This document shows, in pieces, positions 18,059 through 28,437 of a stretch of DNA of 64,000 nt. Source of the stretch: Bacteroidota bacterium (GTDB lineage: Bacteria > Bacteroidota > Bacteroidia > Flavobacteriales_E > Vicingaceae); assembly GCA_013112545.1 (NCBI GenBank), contig JABFGJ010000015.1:1-64000 (forward strand). The letters run 5' to 3'. Under the pieces are notes generated by a model. The model made no database searches, was not told the origin of the DNA, and saw only the letters and a list, made by a program, of their open reading frames with translations. Position 1 is the first letter of the stretch; each line of letters begins with the position of its first letter. The position numbers and the translations under genes are program-made.

Positions 18059-18664
18059 TTATTTAGAGTACAATTCGACGATTAATTGCTCTTTAATGTT
18101 TTCAGGTATTTGAGTTCTTTCAGGAGCATTAACAAATTTACCTTTCATCGTTTGTGAATCCCATTCTAACCAATCGTAATTCTCTTTTCTATTTGCTAAT
18201 GTTTCGTTGATAATCTCTAAAGATTTTGAACGTTCTCTAACTTCAACAACATCACCAGCTTTCATGTGGTAAGATGGTATGTTCACAACAGAACCATTCA
18301 CTTTAAAATGTTTATGTCCAACCATTTGTCTAGCTGCTCTTCTTGATGGAGCCATTCCCAAACGATACACTACATTATCTAACCTTGATTCGCAAAGTTT
18401 TAACAAGTTTTCACCTGTAATACCTTTGGTTCTTGAAGCTTCATGAAACAAATTCGCAAATTGCTTTTCTAAAATACCATAAGTGTATTTTGCTTTTTGC
18501 TTTTCCATCAATTGGATAGAATACTCTGATTGTTTACCTCTTCTTTTATTGGGTCCATGTTGACCTGGAGGGTAATTTTTCTTTTCTAAAGCTCTATCAG
18601 GTCCAAAGATTGGTTCTCTAAACTTTCTTGCAATCTTGGATTTGGGTCCTCTATATCTAGCCAT
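18059..18664 (-). CDS. rpsD: 30S ribosomal protein S4
   Basis: The 201-residue primary assembly protein of the small subunit binds the 16S 5' domain. It begins [15 protein letters not shown], has the basic [20 protein letters not shown] region, and carries an S4 RNA-binding domain ([20 protein letters not shown]). The zinc-binding cysteines of some S4 versions are missing. In other bacteria S4 can repress its own operon; no operator could be recognised here. Confidence 0.98.
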   Translation of the reverse strand: MARYRGPKSKIARKFREPIFGPDRALEKKNYPPGQHGPNKRRGKQSEYSIQLMEKQKAKYTYGILEKQFANLFHEASRTKGITGENLLKLCESRLDNVVYRLGMAPSRRAARQMVGHKHFKVNGSVVNIPSYHMKAGDVVEVRERSKSLEIINETLANRKENYDWLEWDSQTMKGKFVNAPERTQIPENIKEQLIVELYSK

Positions 18665-18689
18665 TTCTTATTCTTTAACGCTTATTATT

Positions 18690-19076
18690 TTAAACTCTTC
18701 TTCTTTTTGGAGGTCTGCAACCGTTGTGTGGTACAGGAGTAATATCTACAATCTCAGTTACCTCAACTCCATTGTTGTGGATAGTTCTGATTGCTGATTC
18801 ACGTCCAGCTCCTGGTCCTTTTACATAAACCTTTACTCTTCTAAGGCCTAAATCATAAGCCTCTTTAGTACATTCAGCAGCTGCCATTTGAGCTGCATAT
18901 GGGGTGTTCTTTTTAGAACCTTTAAAGCCCATTTTACCAGAAGAAGCCCATGAAATTACTTGACCAGTTTTGTTGGTCAATGAAATAATGATGTTATTGA
19001 ATGAGGCATGTATATGCGCTTCTCCAATGGATTCAACTTTTACGTTCTTCTTCTTCTTTTGTGTAGATTTTGCCAT
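18690..19076 (-). CDS. rpsK: 30S ribosomal protein S11
   Basis: This 128-residue platform protein lines the mRNA exit path. It has a lysine-rich N-terminus, then [27 protein letters not shown] and a C-terminal [18 protein letters not shown] that matches S11 throughout. It is placed between rpsM and rpsD in the alpha cluster. Confidence 0.98.
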   Translation of the reverse strand: MAKSTQKKKKNVKVESIGEAHIHASFNNIIISLTNKTGQVISWASSGKMGFKGSKKNTPYAAQMAAAECTKEAYDLGLRRVKVYVKGPGAGRESAIRTIHNNGVEVTEIVDITPVPHNGCRPPKRRRV

Positions 19077-19098
19077 CTTAGAACTCTTTTTTTACTAA

Positions 19099-19476
19099 TT
19101 ATTTAGTAGCTTTTTTCTTATTTGCAACAGTTTTCTTTTTACCTTTTCTGGTTCTTGCATTATTTTTAGTCTTTTGACCTCTAAGTGGTAATCCACTACG
19201 ATGTCTAACACCTCTATAACAACCAATGTCCATTAAACGTTTAATGTTTAATTGTACTTCAGATCGCAATGCACCTTCAACTCGATATTCGTCATTTAAA
19301 ATTGTTCGAATTTTAGACAACTCATCATCATTCCAGTCTTGTACCTTTTTATCAAAGTCAACTTCTGCTTTTGATAAAATATTTTGAGCGGATCTTCTAC
19401 CTATTCCATAGATATAAGTTAATCCTATCTCTCCTCTTTTGTTTTTTGGTAAATCAATACCTGCTATTCTAGCCAT
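19099..19476 (-). CDS. rpsM: 30S ribosomal protein S13
   Basis: The 125-residue head protein contacts the P-site tRNA and bridges to the large subunit. Characteristic are [20 protein letters not shown], the [12 protein letters not shown] helix-hairpin-helix, and the C-terminal [20 protein letters not shown] followed by a lysine tail. It is the first gene of the alpha cluster, 15 bases after rpmJ. Confidence 0.98.
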   Translation of the reverse strand: MARIAGIDLPKNKRGEIGLTYIYGIGRRSAQNILSKAEVDFDKKVQDWNDDELSKIRTILNDEYRVEGALRSEVQLNIKRLMDIGCYRGVRHRSGLPLRGQKTKNNARTRKGKKKTVANKKKATK

Positions 19477-19491
19477 AAATATTTGTATTTA

Positions 19492-19608
19492 TTAACCTTG
19501 TCTTTGCTTAAACTTTGGGTTTTTTTTATTAATCACATACAAACGTCCTTTTCTTCGAACGATTTTACAGTCTGCACTTCTTTTCTTAATAGATGCTCTA
19601 ATTTTCAT
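19492..19608 (-). CDS. rpmJ: 50S ribosomal protein L36
   Basis: The gene was found by translating the gap between infA and rpsM: 38 residues beginning [20 protein letters not shown] and ending in NPKFKQRQG, a full-length L36. Only one of the zinc-ligand cysteines remains, so this is the zinc-independent form usual in Bacteroidota. The ATG is 16 bases after infA and the stop 15 bases before rpsM. Confidence 0.96.
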   Translation of the reverse strand: MKIRASIKKRSADCKIVRRKGRLYVINKKNPKFKQRQG

Positions 19609-19624
19609 TTCTATTGTATTTTAC

Positions 19625-19843
19625 TTATTTATATCTGTAAGTAATTCTTCCTTTTGATAAATCATAAGGAGACATTTCAACTTTTACTTTATCTCCTGGC
19701 AGCAACTTGATGTAATACATTCTCATTTTCCCTGAAATATGAGCGGTTATAACATGTCCATTTTCCAATTCTACTCTAAACATCGCATTAGATAATGCTT
19801 CTGTTACTGTACCATCTTGCTCTATGGATGCTTGTTTTGCCAT
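19625..19843 (-). CDS. infA: Translation initiation factor IF-1
   Basis: The 72-residue OB-fold protein blocks the ribosomal A site during initiation. It begins [17 protein letters not shown] and has [20 protein letters not shown] and [21 protein letters not shown], matching IF-1 along its whole length. It lies three bases after map. Confidence 0.98.
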   Translation of the reverse strand: MAKQASIEQDGTVTEALSNAMFRVELENGHVITAHISGKMRMYYIKLLPGDKVKVEMSPYDLSKGRITYRYK

Positions 19844-19846
19844 TTA

Positions 19847-20632
19847 TTATTTATTCTTTTTTTTATTTAATACTTCTTCAACATATTCATGTGTTGATAA
19901 AACTTCAGCTTTGTCTTTTCTTATAACAATATCATGCTCAAAATGAGCAGACACTAGTCCATCAGCAGTAACTATTGTCCAACCGTCTGCATCTTGCTTT
20001 ACATTCTTTTTTCCCAAATTAATCATTGGCTCTATCGCTATAACTAATCCTTCTTTTAACTTCATTCCTGTTCCTCTTCTTCCATAATTCGGAACTTCTG
20101 GTCCTTCGTGAAGGTTTTTACCCAAGCCATGTCCTACTAATTCTCTTACTACTCCATATCCGTTTTCCTCGGCTAATGATTGAATAGCAAAACCGATGTC
20201 TCCAATACGGTTACCAGCTTTTGCAGCTTCTATCCCTTTTTGTAAACAGGCTTTAGTAGTCTCAAGTAGTTGGTGAATTTCTTCACTAACCTCTCCAACT
20301 TCAAATGTATAAGCAACGTCACCATAAAATCCGTTCATTACGACACCGCAATCAACAGAAATAATATCCCCATTTTTTAATGCTTTAGAATTTGGTATTC
20401 CGTGTACAACCTGTGAATTCACAGAGGTACAAAGCGTATTAGGAAAATCGTTATATCCTTTAAATCCAGGGACACCACCATGATCTCGAATAAATTCTTC
20501 CGCAACGCGATCCAATTTTAATGGGTCAACGCCAGGTTCAATTAATTTAGCAACTTCCGCTAAAGTTTTTCCAACAAGTAAAGAACTTTCTCTTATTAAT
20601 TCTATTTCTTCTTCTGTCTTTAAATATATCAT
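19847..20632 (-). CDS. map: Type I methionine aminopeptidase
   Basis: The enzyme removes the starting methionine from new proteins in the cytoplasm. The protein has 261 residues with the pita-bread fold. The metal ligands lie in ISVDCGVVMNGFYGDVAYTF (two Asp), GHGLGKNLHEGPEVPNYG (His), AIEPM (Glu) and SAHFEHDIVI (Glu). It is placed between secY and infA, as in many Bacteroidota, two bases after secY. Confidence 0.97.
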   Translation of the reverse strand: MIYLKTEEEIELIRESSLLVGKTLAEVAKLIEPGVDPLKLDRVAEEFIRDHGGVPGFKGYNDFPNTLCTSVNSQVVHGIPNSKALKNGDIISVDCGVVMNGFYGDVAYTFEVGEVSEEIHQLLETTKACLQKGIEAAKAGNRIGDIGFAIQSLAEENGYGVVRELVGHGLGKNLHEGPEVPNYGRRGTGMKLKEGLVIAIEPMINLGKKNVKQDADGWTIVTADGLVSAHFEHDIVIRKDKAEVLSTHEYVEEVLNKKKNK

Positions 20633-20634
20633 GC

Positions 20635-21975
20635 TTAACCAGCCATATTTATACTAGACCTTCCTTTAATCCTTCCAGTTTTCATTAGACCGTCATAATG
20701 TCTCATCAACAAGTGACTTTCTACTTGTTGTAGCGTGTCTAATACTACTCCTACCATAATCAATAATGATGTTCCACCAAAAAACTGTGCAAATTGTCCG
20801 TTTACTCCAAATTTTGAAGCAAATGCAGGCAATACGGCAACTATGGCTAAGAATATTGATCCTGGTAAAGTAATTCTAGATAAAATTGTATCTAAAAATT
20901 CAGCAGTCTTTTTTCCAGGCTTAACCCCAGGAACAAAACCACCATTCTTTTTCATATCTTCTGCCATCTGATTAGGATTTACAGTTACCGCTGTATAGAA
21001 GTAAGTAAATGCAATAATCATGAGTCCAAAAATTAAATTATACCAAAACCCTGTATAATCGCTTAATGCTGCTGTCAGACCTGTTAATGAATCTGAATTA
21101 GCAAATCCTGCTAAAGTAATAGGAATAAACATAATTGCTTGAGCAAAGATAATAGGCATAACTCCCGCAGCATTTACCTTTAAAGGAATATACTGTCTTA
21201 CTCCACCGTATTGTTTGTTTCCAACAACTCGCTTTGCAAATTGTACTGGAACTCGTCTTGTACCTTGCACCAATAGGATAGTAGCTATTATAACAAGCAG
21301 CAATAGTACTAGTTCAACAAGTAAAATCACTAATCCGCCGCCTTTTATTCTCGAAGCAAATTCTGCCACAAAAGCAAAGGGTAGGTTTGCGATAATACCA
21401 ATCATGATTATGAGAGATATTCCATTTCCAAGTCCTTTCTCAGTTATTCTTTCTCCTAACCACATCACGAACATGGTTCCTGTTATAAGTATGATTACTG
21501 TCGTAATCCACCAAAACAAGGTATCTGGTCTAACCATTACACCGCCTGCAGCTAATTCTGGTACTTGAGAAGCAATGTATCCTGGTGCTTGAAAACCAAC
21601 GATAATGATCGTCAACATTCTAGTAATTTGGTTTATACGTCTTCTACCACTTTCACCTTCTTTTTGAAGTTTCTGAAAGTAAGGTATTGCAATTCCTAAA
21701 AGCTGTACCACAATAGAAGCAGAAATATAAGGCATAATACCCAGTGCAAAGATTGAAGCTCTTGAAAAAGCTCCACCTGCAAATAAATCTAACAATCCTG
21801 CGATACCACCAGTATTACCTGCGTTAGCTGCTTCTAAAGCAGCTGAATTAACTCCAGGTAAAACGATATAAGAACCTAACCTGTATATAAGTAAAAGACC
21901 TAAGGTGTTAATAATTCTAACACGTAAATCTTCTATTGTCCAAATATTCTTTAATGTTTCGAAAAATCGCTTCAT
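20635..21975 (-). CDS. secY: Protein translocase subunit SecY
   Basis: SecY is the channel subunit of the Sec translocon in the inner membrane. It has 446 residues with about ten transmembrane helices. The second-helix/plug region (LDLFAGGAFSRASIFALGIM), GNGISLIIMIGI and the C-terminal SHLLMRHYDGLM loop that contacts the ribosome and SecA are visible. It starts two bases after the rplO stop in the spc cluster. Confidence 0.98.
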   Translation of the reverse strand: MKRFFETLKNIWTIEDLRVRIINTLGLLLIYRLGSYIVLPGVNSAALEAANAGNTGGIAGLLDLFAGGAFSRASIFALGIMPYISASIVVQLLGIAIPYFQKLQKEGESGRRRINQITRMLTIIIVGFQAPGYIASQVPELAAGGVMVRPDTLFWWITTVIILITGTMFVMWLGERITEKGLGNGISLIIMIGIIANLPFAFVAEFASRIKGGGLVILLVELVLLLLVIIATILLVQGTRRVPVQFAKRVVGNKQYGGVRQYIPLKVNAAGVMPIIFAQAIMFIPITLAGFANSDSLTGLTAALSDYTGFWYNLIFGLMIIAFTYFYTAVTVNPNQMAEDMKKNGGFVPGVKPGKKTAEFLDTILSRITLPGSIFLAIVAVLPAFASKFGVNGQFAQFFGGTSLLIMVGVVLDTLQQVESHLLMRHYDGLMKTGRIKGRSSINMAG

Positions 21976-21977
21976 TT

Positions 21978-22430
21978 CTATTCTATAATTTCGGCTGTAC
22001 CACCTTTTGATTCTATCGCTTCTTTAGCACTTTTTGAAAATGCATGAGCTTTAATTTCAACTTTAGAATCTAAGATTCCACGACCTAATATCTTAACCAG
22101 TGAATTTCTGCTTGCTAAACCATTATTAATTAATACATCAATATCAATTAATTCTATATTATTTGAACTAGCAATAGATTGAATTGTATCTAGATTAATT
22201 CCTTTAAATTCTTTTCTATTAATGTTTGTAAAACCAAACTTAGGTACTCTTCTTTGAAGAGGCATTTGACCACCTTCAAATCCTACTTTTTTAGAATATC
22301 CTGATCTTGATTTAGCACCTTTATGTCCTCTTGCTGCAGTTGAACCTTTACCAGAACCTTGGCCTCTACCAATTCTCTTTCCCTTATTTTTTACAGAACC
22401 AGCTGCAGGTGTTAAATTACTTAAATCCAT
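21978..22430 (-). CDS. rplO: 50S ribosomal protein L15
   Basis: The 150-residue late-assembly protein of the large subunit has an N-terminal glycine- and arginine-rich extension (RIGRGQGSGKGSTAARGHKG) and a globular C-terminus with VEIKAHAFSKSAKEAIESKG. Position between rpmD and secY supports the call. Confidence 0.98.
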   Translation of the reverse strand: MDLSNLTPAAGSVKNKGKRIGRGQGSGKGSTAARGHKGAKSRSGYSKKVGFEGGQMPLQRRVPKFGFTNINRKEFKGINLDTIQSIASSNNIELIDIDVLINNGLASRNSLVKILGRGILDSKVEIKAHAFSKSAKEAIESKGGTAEIIE

Positions 22431-22449
22431 TTCTTAACAAATTATTTGA

Positions 22450-22629
22450 TTAAGCCTTTTCGACTTGTACCAAGTGTTTTACCTTATTAATCATTCCCAA
22501 AACTTGTGGTGTATCTTCATGCACTACCGTTTTTTGGTTTCTAGTTAACCCTAAAGCATCCAATGTTAATTTTTGCTTATTTGGTCTTCTAATTCTACTC
22601 TTTACTTGAGTTACTTTTATTTTTGCCAT
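22450..22629 (-). CDS. rpmD: 50S ribosomal protein L30
   Basis: The gene was found by translating the gap between rpsE and rplO. It gives 59 residues starting MAKIKVTQVKSRIRRPNKQK, with LDALGLTRNQKTVVHEDTP and GMINKVKHLVQVE, a full-length bacterial L30. The ATG is 11 bases after rpsE and the stop 19 bases before rplO. Confidence 0.97.
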   Translation of the reverse strand: MAKIKVTQVKSRIRRPNKQKLTLDALGLTRNQKTVVHEDTPQVLGMINKVKHLVQVEKA

Positions 22630-22640
22630 TATCTAGAAGA

Positions 22641-23159
22641 TTATCCGTTAAAAACTACATCTAATTCAACACCTCTGTGTTTTGCAACAGTATAAGCATC
22701 TCGCATACTTTTTAAAGCTTCAATTGTTGCCTTAACAACGTTATGCGGGTTAGACGAGCCTTTTGATTTTGCTAATACATCACTAATGCCAACGCTTTCT
22801 AATACCGCTCTCATTGATCCTCCAGCAATTACACCAGTACCATGAGAGGCAGGCTTTACAAATACACGTGCACCACCATACTTTGCTTCTTGTTCGTGTG
22901 GAACTGTACCATTAATAACAGGAACTTTAATTAAGTTTTTCTTAGCGTCATCAATTCCTTTAGCGATAGCTTCAGTTACTTCATTTGCTTTACCTAATCC
23001 GTGTCCAACAATTCCATTTTCATTTCCTACAACAACGATTGCTGAAAAACTAAAGTGACGACCACCTTTTGTTACCTTGGTAACTCTTTGGATACCAACC
23101 AACTTATCTTTCAATTCAATCTCGCTAGACTTCACTCTTTTTGTGTTTGCGTTAGCCAT
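22641..23159 (-). CDS. rpsE: 30S ribosomal protein S5
   Basis: The 172-residue protein works in decoding accuracy and mRNA unwinding at the entry tunnel. It has the double-stranded-RNA-binding-like domain ([30 protein letters not shown]) and a C-terminal domain with [18 protein letters not shown] and [12 protein letters not shown]. It lies in the spc cluster. Confidence 0.98.
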   Translation of the reverse strand: MANANTKRVKSSEIELKDKLVGIQRVTKVTKGGRHFSFSAIVVVGNENGIVGHGLGKANEVTEAIAKGIDDAKKNLIKVPVINGTVPHEQEAKYGGARVFVKPASHGTGVIAGGSMRAVLESVGISDVLAKSKGSSNPHNVVKATIEALKSMRDAYTVAKHRGVELDVVFNG

Positions 23160-23184
23160 TTTATACTATTTTTCTAAGTCCTAA

Positions 23185-23541
23185 TTAAAATTTCAATCCT
23201 CCTTCACGTGCACCGTCAGCGATAGACTTTACTCTTCCATGATAAAGGTAACCGTTACGGTCAAATGCTACATTATCAATCCCAGCTGCTAAAGCTTTCT
23301 CAGCTAGCAATTTTCCAACAATTGCAGACTTTTCTACTTTTGTTCCTTTTGAAGATACTACTACCTTTTCTAATGATGAAGCAGCTAATAATGTTTTGCC
23401 TGTATTGTCATCAATTAATTGAGCATAAATTTCTTTATTGCTTCTAAAGACTGACATTCTTGGTCTTTCAGCAGTACCTTTTACTACTTTACGGATTCTT
23501 CTTTTAATCCTAAGTCTTCTATCTAATTTAGTTAATGCCAT
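23185..23541 (-). CDS. rplR: 50S ribosomal protein L18
   Basis: The 118-residue protein binds 5S rRNA together with L5. It has a basic N-terminus ([20 protein letters not shown]), [19 protein letters not shown] and the C-terminal [20 protein letters not shown], all typical of L18. It starts six bases after rplF. Confidence 0.98.
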   Translation of the reverse strand: MALTKLDRRLRIKRRIRKVVKGTAERPRMSVFRSNKEIYAQLIDDNTGKTLLAASSLEKVVVSSKGTKVEKSAIVGKLLAEKALAAGIDNVAFDRNGYLYHGRVKSIADGAREGGLKF

Positions 23542-23547
23542 AATCTA

Positions 23548-24102
23548 TTATTTTGCAGCTGATTTACCAGCTTTTCTTCTAATGTATTCACCAACAAATC
23601 TTACTCCTTTACCTTTGTATGGTTCAGGTTTACGTAAAGATTTAATTTTTGCAGCCACTTGGCCAATCAATTGCTTGTCGTAAGATTGTAAAGTTATGAT
23701 TGGGTTTTTACCTCTTTCTGTTTCTGTGTGAAGAGTTATCTCTTTTGGTAATTCAAATACGATTGGATGAGAAAAACCTAAAGATAAAGTCAATATTTGA
23801 CCTTGATGCGATGCTCTAAAACCTACACCAACTAATTCTAATTTTTTAGAATAACCATTGCTCACTCCTTCAACCATATTGTTGATTAAAGAACGGTATA
23901 AACCGTGCTTTGCTTTATGGTCTTTTTGTTCAGTGTGTCTTACAACCTTTAATACTCCATCTTCAATTTCAATTGAAAGATTTGGATCAATGGCTTGAGT
24001 TAATTCTCCTTTAGAACCTTTTACTTGAACAACATTTTTATCAGAAACTTTAATTTCTACTCCTGATGGAATGCTGATGGGTGTTAAACCTATTCTTGAC
24101 AT
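23548..24102 (-). CDS. rplF: 50S ribosomal protein L6
   Basis: The 184-residue protein, near the sarcin-ricin loop, has two repeated L6 domains. MSRIGLTPISIPSGVEIKV opens the first, and YDKQLIGQVAAKIKSLRKPE with PYKGKGVRFVGEYIRRKAGK closes the second. It is 22 bases after rpsH. Confidence 0.98.
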   Translation of the reverse strand: MSRIGLTPISIPSGVEIKVSDKNVVQVKGSKGELTQAIDPNLSIEIEDGVLKVVRHTEQKDHKAKHGLYRSLINNMVEGVSNGYSKKLELVGVGFRASHQGQILTLSLGFSHPIVFELPKEITLHTETERGKNPIITLQSYDKQLIGQVAAKIKSLRKPEPYKGKGVRFVGEYIRRKAGKSAAK

Positions 24103-24124
24103 AAATTTAAATCTTAACTAGTTA

Positions 24125-24523
24125 TTAATATACGTAGCACAATACTTCACCACCTACTTTTTCTACTTTCGCTTCTTTATCAGTCATTACTCCCTTTGAA
24201 GTAGAGATAATTGCTACACCTAATCCATTTATTACTCTAGGCAAGTTATCAGACTTAGCATATTTTCTAAGACCTGGTTTACTGACTCGTGTTAAACGCT
24301 TAATTGCTGATACTTTTGAAACCGGATGATATTTTAAAGCGATTTTAATTACGCCTTGTGGGTTTTCACCTTCTACAAACTTGTAATTTAAAATATACCC
24401 TTTTTCAAAAAGGATTTTTGTTATCGCCTTCTTCATATTTGAAGCCGGAATTTCTACAATTCTATGCTTTGCATTTGCTGCATTTCTAACTCTTGTTAGA
24501 AAATCTGAAATTGGATCTGTCAT
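24125..24523 (-). CDS. rpsH: 30S ribosomal protein S8
   Basis: The 132-residue protein binds the central domain of 16S rRNA. It starts [20 protein letters not shown] and ends in [18 protein letters not shown] plus [10 protein letters not shown]8 represses the spc operon in E. coli; I cannot see the corresponding mRNA target here. Confidence 0.98.
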   Translation of the reverse strand: MTDPISDFLTRVRNAANAKHRIVEIPASNMKKAITKILFEKGYILNYKFVEGENPQGVIKIALKYHPVSKVSAIKRLTRVSKPGLRKYAKSDNLPRVINGLGVAIISTSKGVMTDKEAKVEKVGGEVLCYVY

Positions 24524-24537
24524 TGTTCCTTATTTAT

Positions 24538-24807
24538 TTACCAACTTGCTTTTTTAACTCCAGGAATTAAACCTGAACTTGCCATTTCTCTAAACTTCAC
24601 CCTTGAAAGTCCAAATTGTCTCATATAACCTTTTGGTCTTCCAGTTAGTTTACATCTGTTGTGAAGTCTTACTGGAGAAGAATTTTTAGGTAATTTTTGT
24701 AAACCTTCAAAATCGCCAGCTTCTTTTAAAGCTGCTCTCTTCTCAGCATATTTTGCTACCATTTTCTCACGCTTTCTTTCACGCGCTTTCATTGATTCTT
24801 TAGCCAT
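24538..24807 (-). CDS. rpsN: 30S ribosomal protein S14
   Basis: The 89-residue form without the CxxC zinc knuckle. It starts [20 protein letters not shown] and has [20 protein letters not shown] and [17 protein letters not shown]. It lies two bases after rplE, so the two are translationally coupled. Confidence 0.98.
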   Translation of the reverse strand: MAKESMKARERKREKMVAKYAEKRAALKEAGDFEGLQKLPKNSSPVRLHNRCKLTGRPKGYMRQFGLSRVKFREMASSGLIPGVKKASW

Positions 24808-24809
24808 GC

Positions 24810-25370
24810 TTATTGCTCGTTTTTATTTTTTTGAAAAGGCATTCCAAACTCTTTCAACAGAGCTCTGGCTTCCTCGTTAGTGTCAGCTGATGTAACAAAT
24901 GTAATATCCATTCCACCAATTCTATTTACTTTGTCAATATCAATTTCTGGAAAAATAATTTGTTCTTTTACACCTAATGTATAATTCCCTTTTCCATCAA
25001 ATCCTTTATTGTTAACTCCTTTAAAATCTCTTGTTCTAGGAAGCGACACAGCAATTAAACGATCTAGGAATTCATACATCCTATCTCCTCTAAGTGTTAC
25101 TCTAACTCCAATTGGCATTCCTTTTCTTAACTTAAAGTTCGAAATATCCTTTTTAGAATAAGTTGCTACAGCTTTTTGTCCTGCGATTAAAGTCATTTCT
25201 TCAATTGCCGAATCAATTAACTTTTTGTCAGCTACTGCTGATCCAACTCCTTGGTTAAGACAAATCTTTTTAAGTCTTGGAAGCTGCATTGTGCTTTTAT
25301 AGTTGAAGTTTGACATCAAATTCTTTGTGATGTCTTCATGATACTTCTGTTTTAATCTAGGTGTGTTCAT
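24810..25370 (-). CDS. rplE: 50S ribosomal protein L5
   Basis: The 186-residue protein binds 5S rRNA and contacts P-site tRNA. It has [37 protein letters not shown] and [20 protein letters not shown]. Its start overlaps the rplX stop by one base. Confidence 0.98.
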   Translation of the reverse strand: MNTPRLKQKYHEDITKNLMSNFNYKSTMQLPRLKKICLNQGVGSAVADKKLIDSAIEEMTLIAGQKAVATYSKKDISNFKLRKGMPIGVRVTLRGDRMYEFLDRLIAVSLPRTRDFKGVNNKGFDGKGNYTLGVKEQIIFPEIDIDKVNRIGGMDITFVTSADTNEEARALLKEFGMPFQKNKNEQ

Positions 25371-25699
25371 TATTTAATTACCTCCCCTGATTTTTTTGAA
25401 TATCTAACTGATTTATTATCTACTTGTTTTCTTCCAACTCTTGTTGGTTTACCAGATGTAGGATCAACTAACATTACATTACTAATGTGAATTGGAGCGT
25501 CTTGTTTAACAATTCCACCATCTTGATTATTCGCATTAGGCTTAGTGTGCTTGCTATTTTTTCTAATGTCTTCTCCTTCAACATAAACTCTGTTCTGAGA
25601 TGGCATTACTTTAATAACCTTTCCTTCTGCTCCTTTAGAAACTCCAGCAATCACTATTACTGTATCTCCTTTTTTAATATTTAATTTCTTCATTGCCAT
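25370..25699 (-). CDS. rplX: 50S ribosomal protein L24
   Basis: This KOW-domain assembly initiator ([20 protein letters not shown]) has 109 residues and a C-terminus with [13 protein letters not shown]. The start could be two codons later ([10 protein letters not shown]); the first ATG is kept because it lies six bases after the rplN stop. Confidence 0.97.
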   Translation of the reverse strand: MAMKKLNIKKGDTVIVIAGVSKGAEGKVIKVMPSQNRVYVEGEDIRKNSKHTKPNANNQDGGIVKQDAPIHISNVMLVDPTSGKPTRVGRKQVDNKSVRYSKKSGEVIK

Positions 25700-25705
25700 T
25701 ATTTA

Positions 25706-26074
25706 TTAAAGTACTTCAGGTGCTAATGATACAATTTTCATAAATTGCTTTTCTCTTAATTCCCTTGCAACAGGCCCAAAAATACGTGTTCCTCGCATCT
25801 CTCCCGCTTGATTTAATAATACAACTGCATTGTTATCAAATCTTATGTATGAACCGTCTTGTCTTCTAACTTCCTTCTTAGTTCTAACAATAACTGCTCT
25901 TGAAACAGCACCTTTTTTAATGTTTCCTGAAGGCATTGCAGACTTTACTGAAACTACAATTTGATCTCCAATAGAAGCATATCTCCTTTTTGTTCCACCA
26001 AGTACTCTAATACACAAAACCTCTTTGGCTCCGCTATTATCCGCTACTGATAATCTTGATTCTTGTTGTATCAT
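25706..26074 (-). CDS. rplN: 50S ribosomal protein L14
   Basis: The 122-residue large-subunit protein forms an intersubunit bridge. It starts [20 protein letters not shown] and has [25 protein letters not shown] and [20 protein letters not shown]. It is two bases after rpsQ. Confidence 0.98.
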   Translation of the reverse strand: MIQQESRLSVADNSGAKEVLCIRVLGGTKRRYASIGDQIVVSVKSAMPSGNIKKGAVSRAVIVRTKKEVRRQDGSYIRFDNNAVVLLNQAGEMRGTRIFGPVARELREKQFMKIVSLAPEVL

Positions 26075-26076
26075 AA

Positions 26077-26337
26077 TTACTTAACTCTTTCTATTACTTC
26101 TACTAATCTCCAATTCTTATTCTTGCTCAATGGTCTTGTTTCCATGATTCTCACGGTATCGCCAATATTGCAATCATTCTTCTCATCATGTGCCATGAAT
26201 TTTGAAGTTTTCTTAATAAACTTACCGTACATCGGATGTTTCACTCTACTTTGAACAGCAATCGTGATACTTTTATCCATCTTGTTGCTTAAAACAACAC
26301 CGATACGCTCTTTTCTTAAGTTTCTATTATTTTCCAT
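26077..26337 (-). CDS. rpsQ: 30S ribosomal protein S17
   Basis: The 86-residue OB-fold protein binds the 5' domain of 16S rRNA. It has [57 protein letters not shown]. It is placed between rpmC and rplN as usual. Confidence 0.98.
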   Translation of the reverse strand: MENNRNLRKERIGVVLSNKMDKSITIAVQSRVKHPMYGKFIKKTSKFMAHDEKNDCNIGDTVRIMETRPLSKNKNWRLVEVIERVK

Positions 26338-26351
26338 CTGGATAATTATTT

Positions 26352-26549
26352 CTAAGCTTCTGCAAGCTCTCTTTTTCTAATTTCTGTATTCAAACGTGCA
26401 ATTGTCTTTCTTACCGTTGCGATTTGCTTAGGGTTTTCTAGTGGAGAAACTGCATGATTCATTTTCAATTTAGCAAACAATTCTGATTGCTCTGCTAAGT
26501 TTTCTGACAAATCGTCGTTGCTTAAATTCTTGATATCTTCCTGTTTCAT
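26352..26549 (-). CDS. rpmC: 50S ribosomal protein L29
   Basis: The 65-residue two-helix protein sits at the exit tunnel and forms part of the docking site for signal-recognition particle and trigger factor. It carries [20 protein letters not shown] and [12 protein letters not shown]. It starts three bases after rplP. Confidence 0.97.
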   Translation of the reverse strand: MKQEDIKNLSNDDLSENLAEQSELFAKLKMNHAVSPLENPKQIATVRKTIARLNTEIRKRELAEA

Positions 26550-26552
26550 TAG

Positions 26553-26972
26553 TTATGCTTTATAATCTCTTCTAACAATAAATTTAGTCTTTACTGGAAG
26601 TTTTTGAGCTGCCAATCTCATCGCCTCTTGTGCAATGTCTAATGGTACTCCATCCGCTTCAAACAAAATTCTACCTGGTCTAACAACTGCAACAAACAAT
26701 TCCGGAGCTCCTTTACCTTTTCCCATCCTAACTTCAGCTGGTTTTTTGGTAATCGGTTTATCTGGAAATATTCTAATCCAAATTTGACCTTCTCTTTTCA
26801 TGTATCTAGTTACCGCAATCCTTGCAGCCTCTATCTGACGAGCTGTCAACCAAGACTCTTCTAGTGTTTTTATTGCAAAACTTCCGAAAGCAATTTGAGT
26901 TCCACGTTGGGCATTACCCTTCATGCGACCCTTTTGCATTTTTCTAAACTTTGTTCTTTTCGGCTGTAACAT
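26553..26972 (-). CDS. rplP: 50S ribosomal protein L16
   Basis: The 139-residue protein near the A-site tRNA elbow starts [20 protein letters not shown] and has [20 protein letters not shown] and [20 protein letters not shown]. It lies 27 bases after rpsC, the widest gap in this part of the operon. Confidence 0.98.
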   Translation of the reverse strand: MLQPKRTKFRKMQKGRMKGNAQRGTQIAFGSFAIKTLEESWLTARQIEAARIAVTRYMKREGQIWIRIFPDKPITKKPAEVRMGKGKGAPELFVAVVRPGRILFEADGVPLDIAQEAMRLAAQKLPVKTKFIVRRDYKA

Positions 26973-26999
26973 CTTTCCTAAATTTTCTTCTTAAAAAAA

Positions 27000-27713
27000 T
27001 TAATTTCTTTTCTTCGTTCCTCTGAATCTTCCTCCAGCTGGTTGTTTTGTTGGTTTGTTTGAAACTATGTTCGGAGATAAATCTCTCTTTCCATAAATTT
27101 CACCTTTGCAAATCCAAACTTTCACACCTATTCTACCATAAGTAGTGTGTGCTTCTGCTAATGCATAATCAATATCAGCTCTAAAGGTGTGCAATGGAAT
27201 TCTTCCCTCTTTATAGAATTCAGATCTTGCCATTTCAGCTCCACCTAATCTTCCACTTACCATGATCTTAATTCCTTCAGCTCCCATTCGAATGGTTGAA
27301 GCTACAGACATTTTTGTAGCTCTTCTAAAAGAAATTCTACCCTCTATTTGTCTAGCAACGCTATCCGCAACTAATTGTGCATCGAGTTCTGGTCTTTTTA
27401 TTTCAAATATGTTGATTTGAACATCTTTCTTGGTCAACTTCTTTAACTCTTCTCTTAATTTATCAACCTCACTTCCACCTTTACCGATAATGATACCTGG
27501 TCTTGAAGTATTGATTGTTACAGTAATTAATTTTAGAGTTCTTTCAATAACTATTTTCGAAATACTAGCTTTTGAAAGTCTAGCCATTAGATACTGACGA
27601 ATCTTATCATCTTCGGCTATTTTATCACCGTAGTTTCTTCCACCATACCAATTAGAATCCCATCCTTTGATGATACCTAATCTATTTGCTATTGGATTTG
27701 TCTTTTGTCCCAT
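27000..27713 (-). CDS. rpsC: 30S ribosomal protein S3
   Basis: The 237-residue protein lines the mRNA entry channel. It begins [20 protein letters not shown], has a KH domain with [20 protein letters not shown] and the S3 C-terminal domain with RTTYGRIG-like [12 protein letters not shown] and a basic end. It is 12 bases after rplV. Confidence 0.98.
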   Translation of the reverse strand: MGQKTNPIANRLGIIKGWDSNWYGGRNYGDKIAEDDKIRQYLMARLSKASISKIVIERTLKLITVTINTSRPGIIIGKGGSEVDKLREELKKLTKKDVQINIFEIKRPELDAQLVADSVARQIEGRISFRRATKMSVASTIRMGAEGIKIMVSGRLGGAEMARSEFYKEGRIPLHTFRADIDYALAEAHTTYGRIGVKVWICKGEIYGKRDLSPNIVSNKPTKQPAGGRFRGTKKRN

Positions 27714-27725
27714 TATTCAGTATCC

Positions 27726-28139
27726 TTATTTTGTAATGTTTTCAACACTTAATTTATCTACAGCAAGAGTAACATGGTTAGAACGTTTGCGTATTCTATG
27801 ACCTCTTCCTTGTGGAGCTGGACGCAATCTCTTTAACATTCTTGCACTGTCCACTTTTACCTCGCTAACAACTAAATGATTGTCTTCAGGTCTTTCTCCT
27901 TCATTTTTAGATTCCCAATTAGCTATTGCTGAACGCAACAATTTTTCCATTCTCCCAGATGCTTCTTTACTGCTATATTGCAATAGAGAAAGTGCTTTTG
28001 ACACTTCTACTCCACGAATCATATCAGCTACTAATCGCATTTTTCTTGGCGAAGTTGGGCAATTTTGCAAAGTCGCAAAACAATATGTCTTTTTTGCCTC
28101 TTTTGCTGCTTCGGCTGTATTTCTTTTACGTGCTCCCAT
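27726..28139 (-). CDS. rplV: 50S ribosomal protein L22
   Basis: The 137-residue protein's beta hairpin lines the exit tunnel. It has [34 protein letters not shown] and the hairpin region [20 protein letters not shown]. The N-terminus is some 20 residues longer than in E. coli, as often in Bacteroidota. Confidence 0.97.
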   Translation of the reverse strand: MGARKRNTAEAAKEAKKTYCFATLQNCPTSPRKMRLVADMIRGVEVSKALSLLQYSSKEASGRMEKLLRSAIANWESKNEGERPEDNHLVVSEVKVDSARMLKRLRPAPQGRGHRIRKRSNHVTLAVDKLSVENITK

Positions 28140-28149
28140 TATTCAGTTA

Positions 28150-28428
28150 TTATCTTTTGCCTTTATCTTTTTTACCACCATGACCTCTATAAGTTCTGGT
28201 TGGTGCAAACTCTCCAAGTTTGTGTCCTACCATGTTCTCTGTAACATACACAGGTATAAACTTATTTCCATTGTGAACAGCTATTGTCAATCCTACAAAT
28301 TCAGGAGTAATCATTGATGCTCTAGACCAAGTCTTAATTACATTCTTCTTAGCTGATGCTTGAGCTTCTTCGACTCTTTGCGCTAGCTTGTAATGTACAA
28401 ATGGTGGTTTTTTAAGTGAACGACTCAT
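28150..28428 (-). CDS. rpsS: 30S ribosomal protein S19
   Basis: The 92-residue small-subunit head protein starts [20 protein letters not shown] and has [20 protein letters not shown] and [17 protein letters not shown], matching S19 throughout. It is nine bases after rplB. Confidence 0.98.
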   Translation of the reverse strand: MSRSLKKPPFVHYKLAQRVEEAQASAKKNVIKTWSRASMITPEFVGLTIAVHNGNKFIPVYVTENMVGHKLGEFAPTRTYRGHGGKKDKGKR

Positions 28429-28437
28429 ATTAATTCT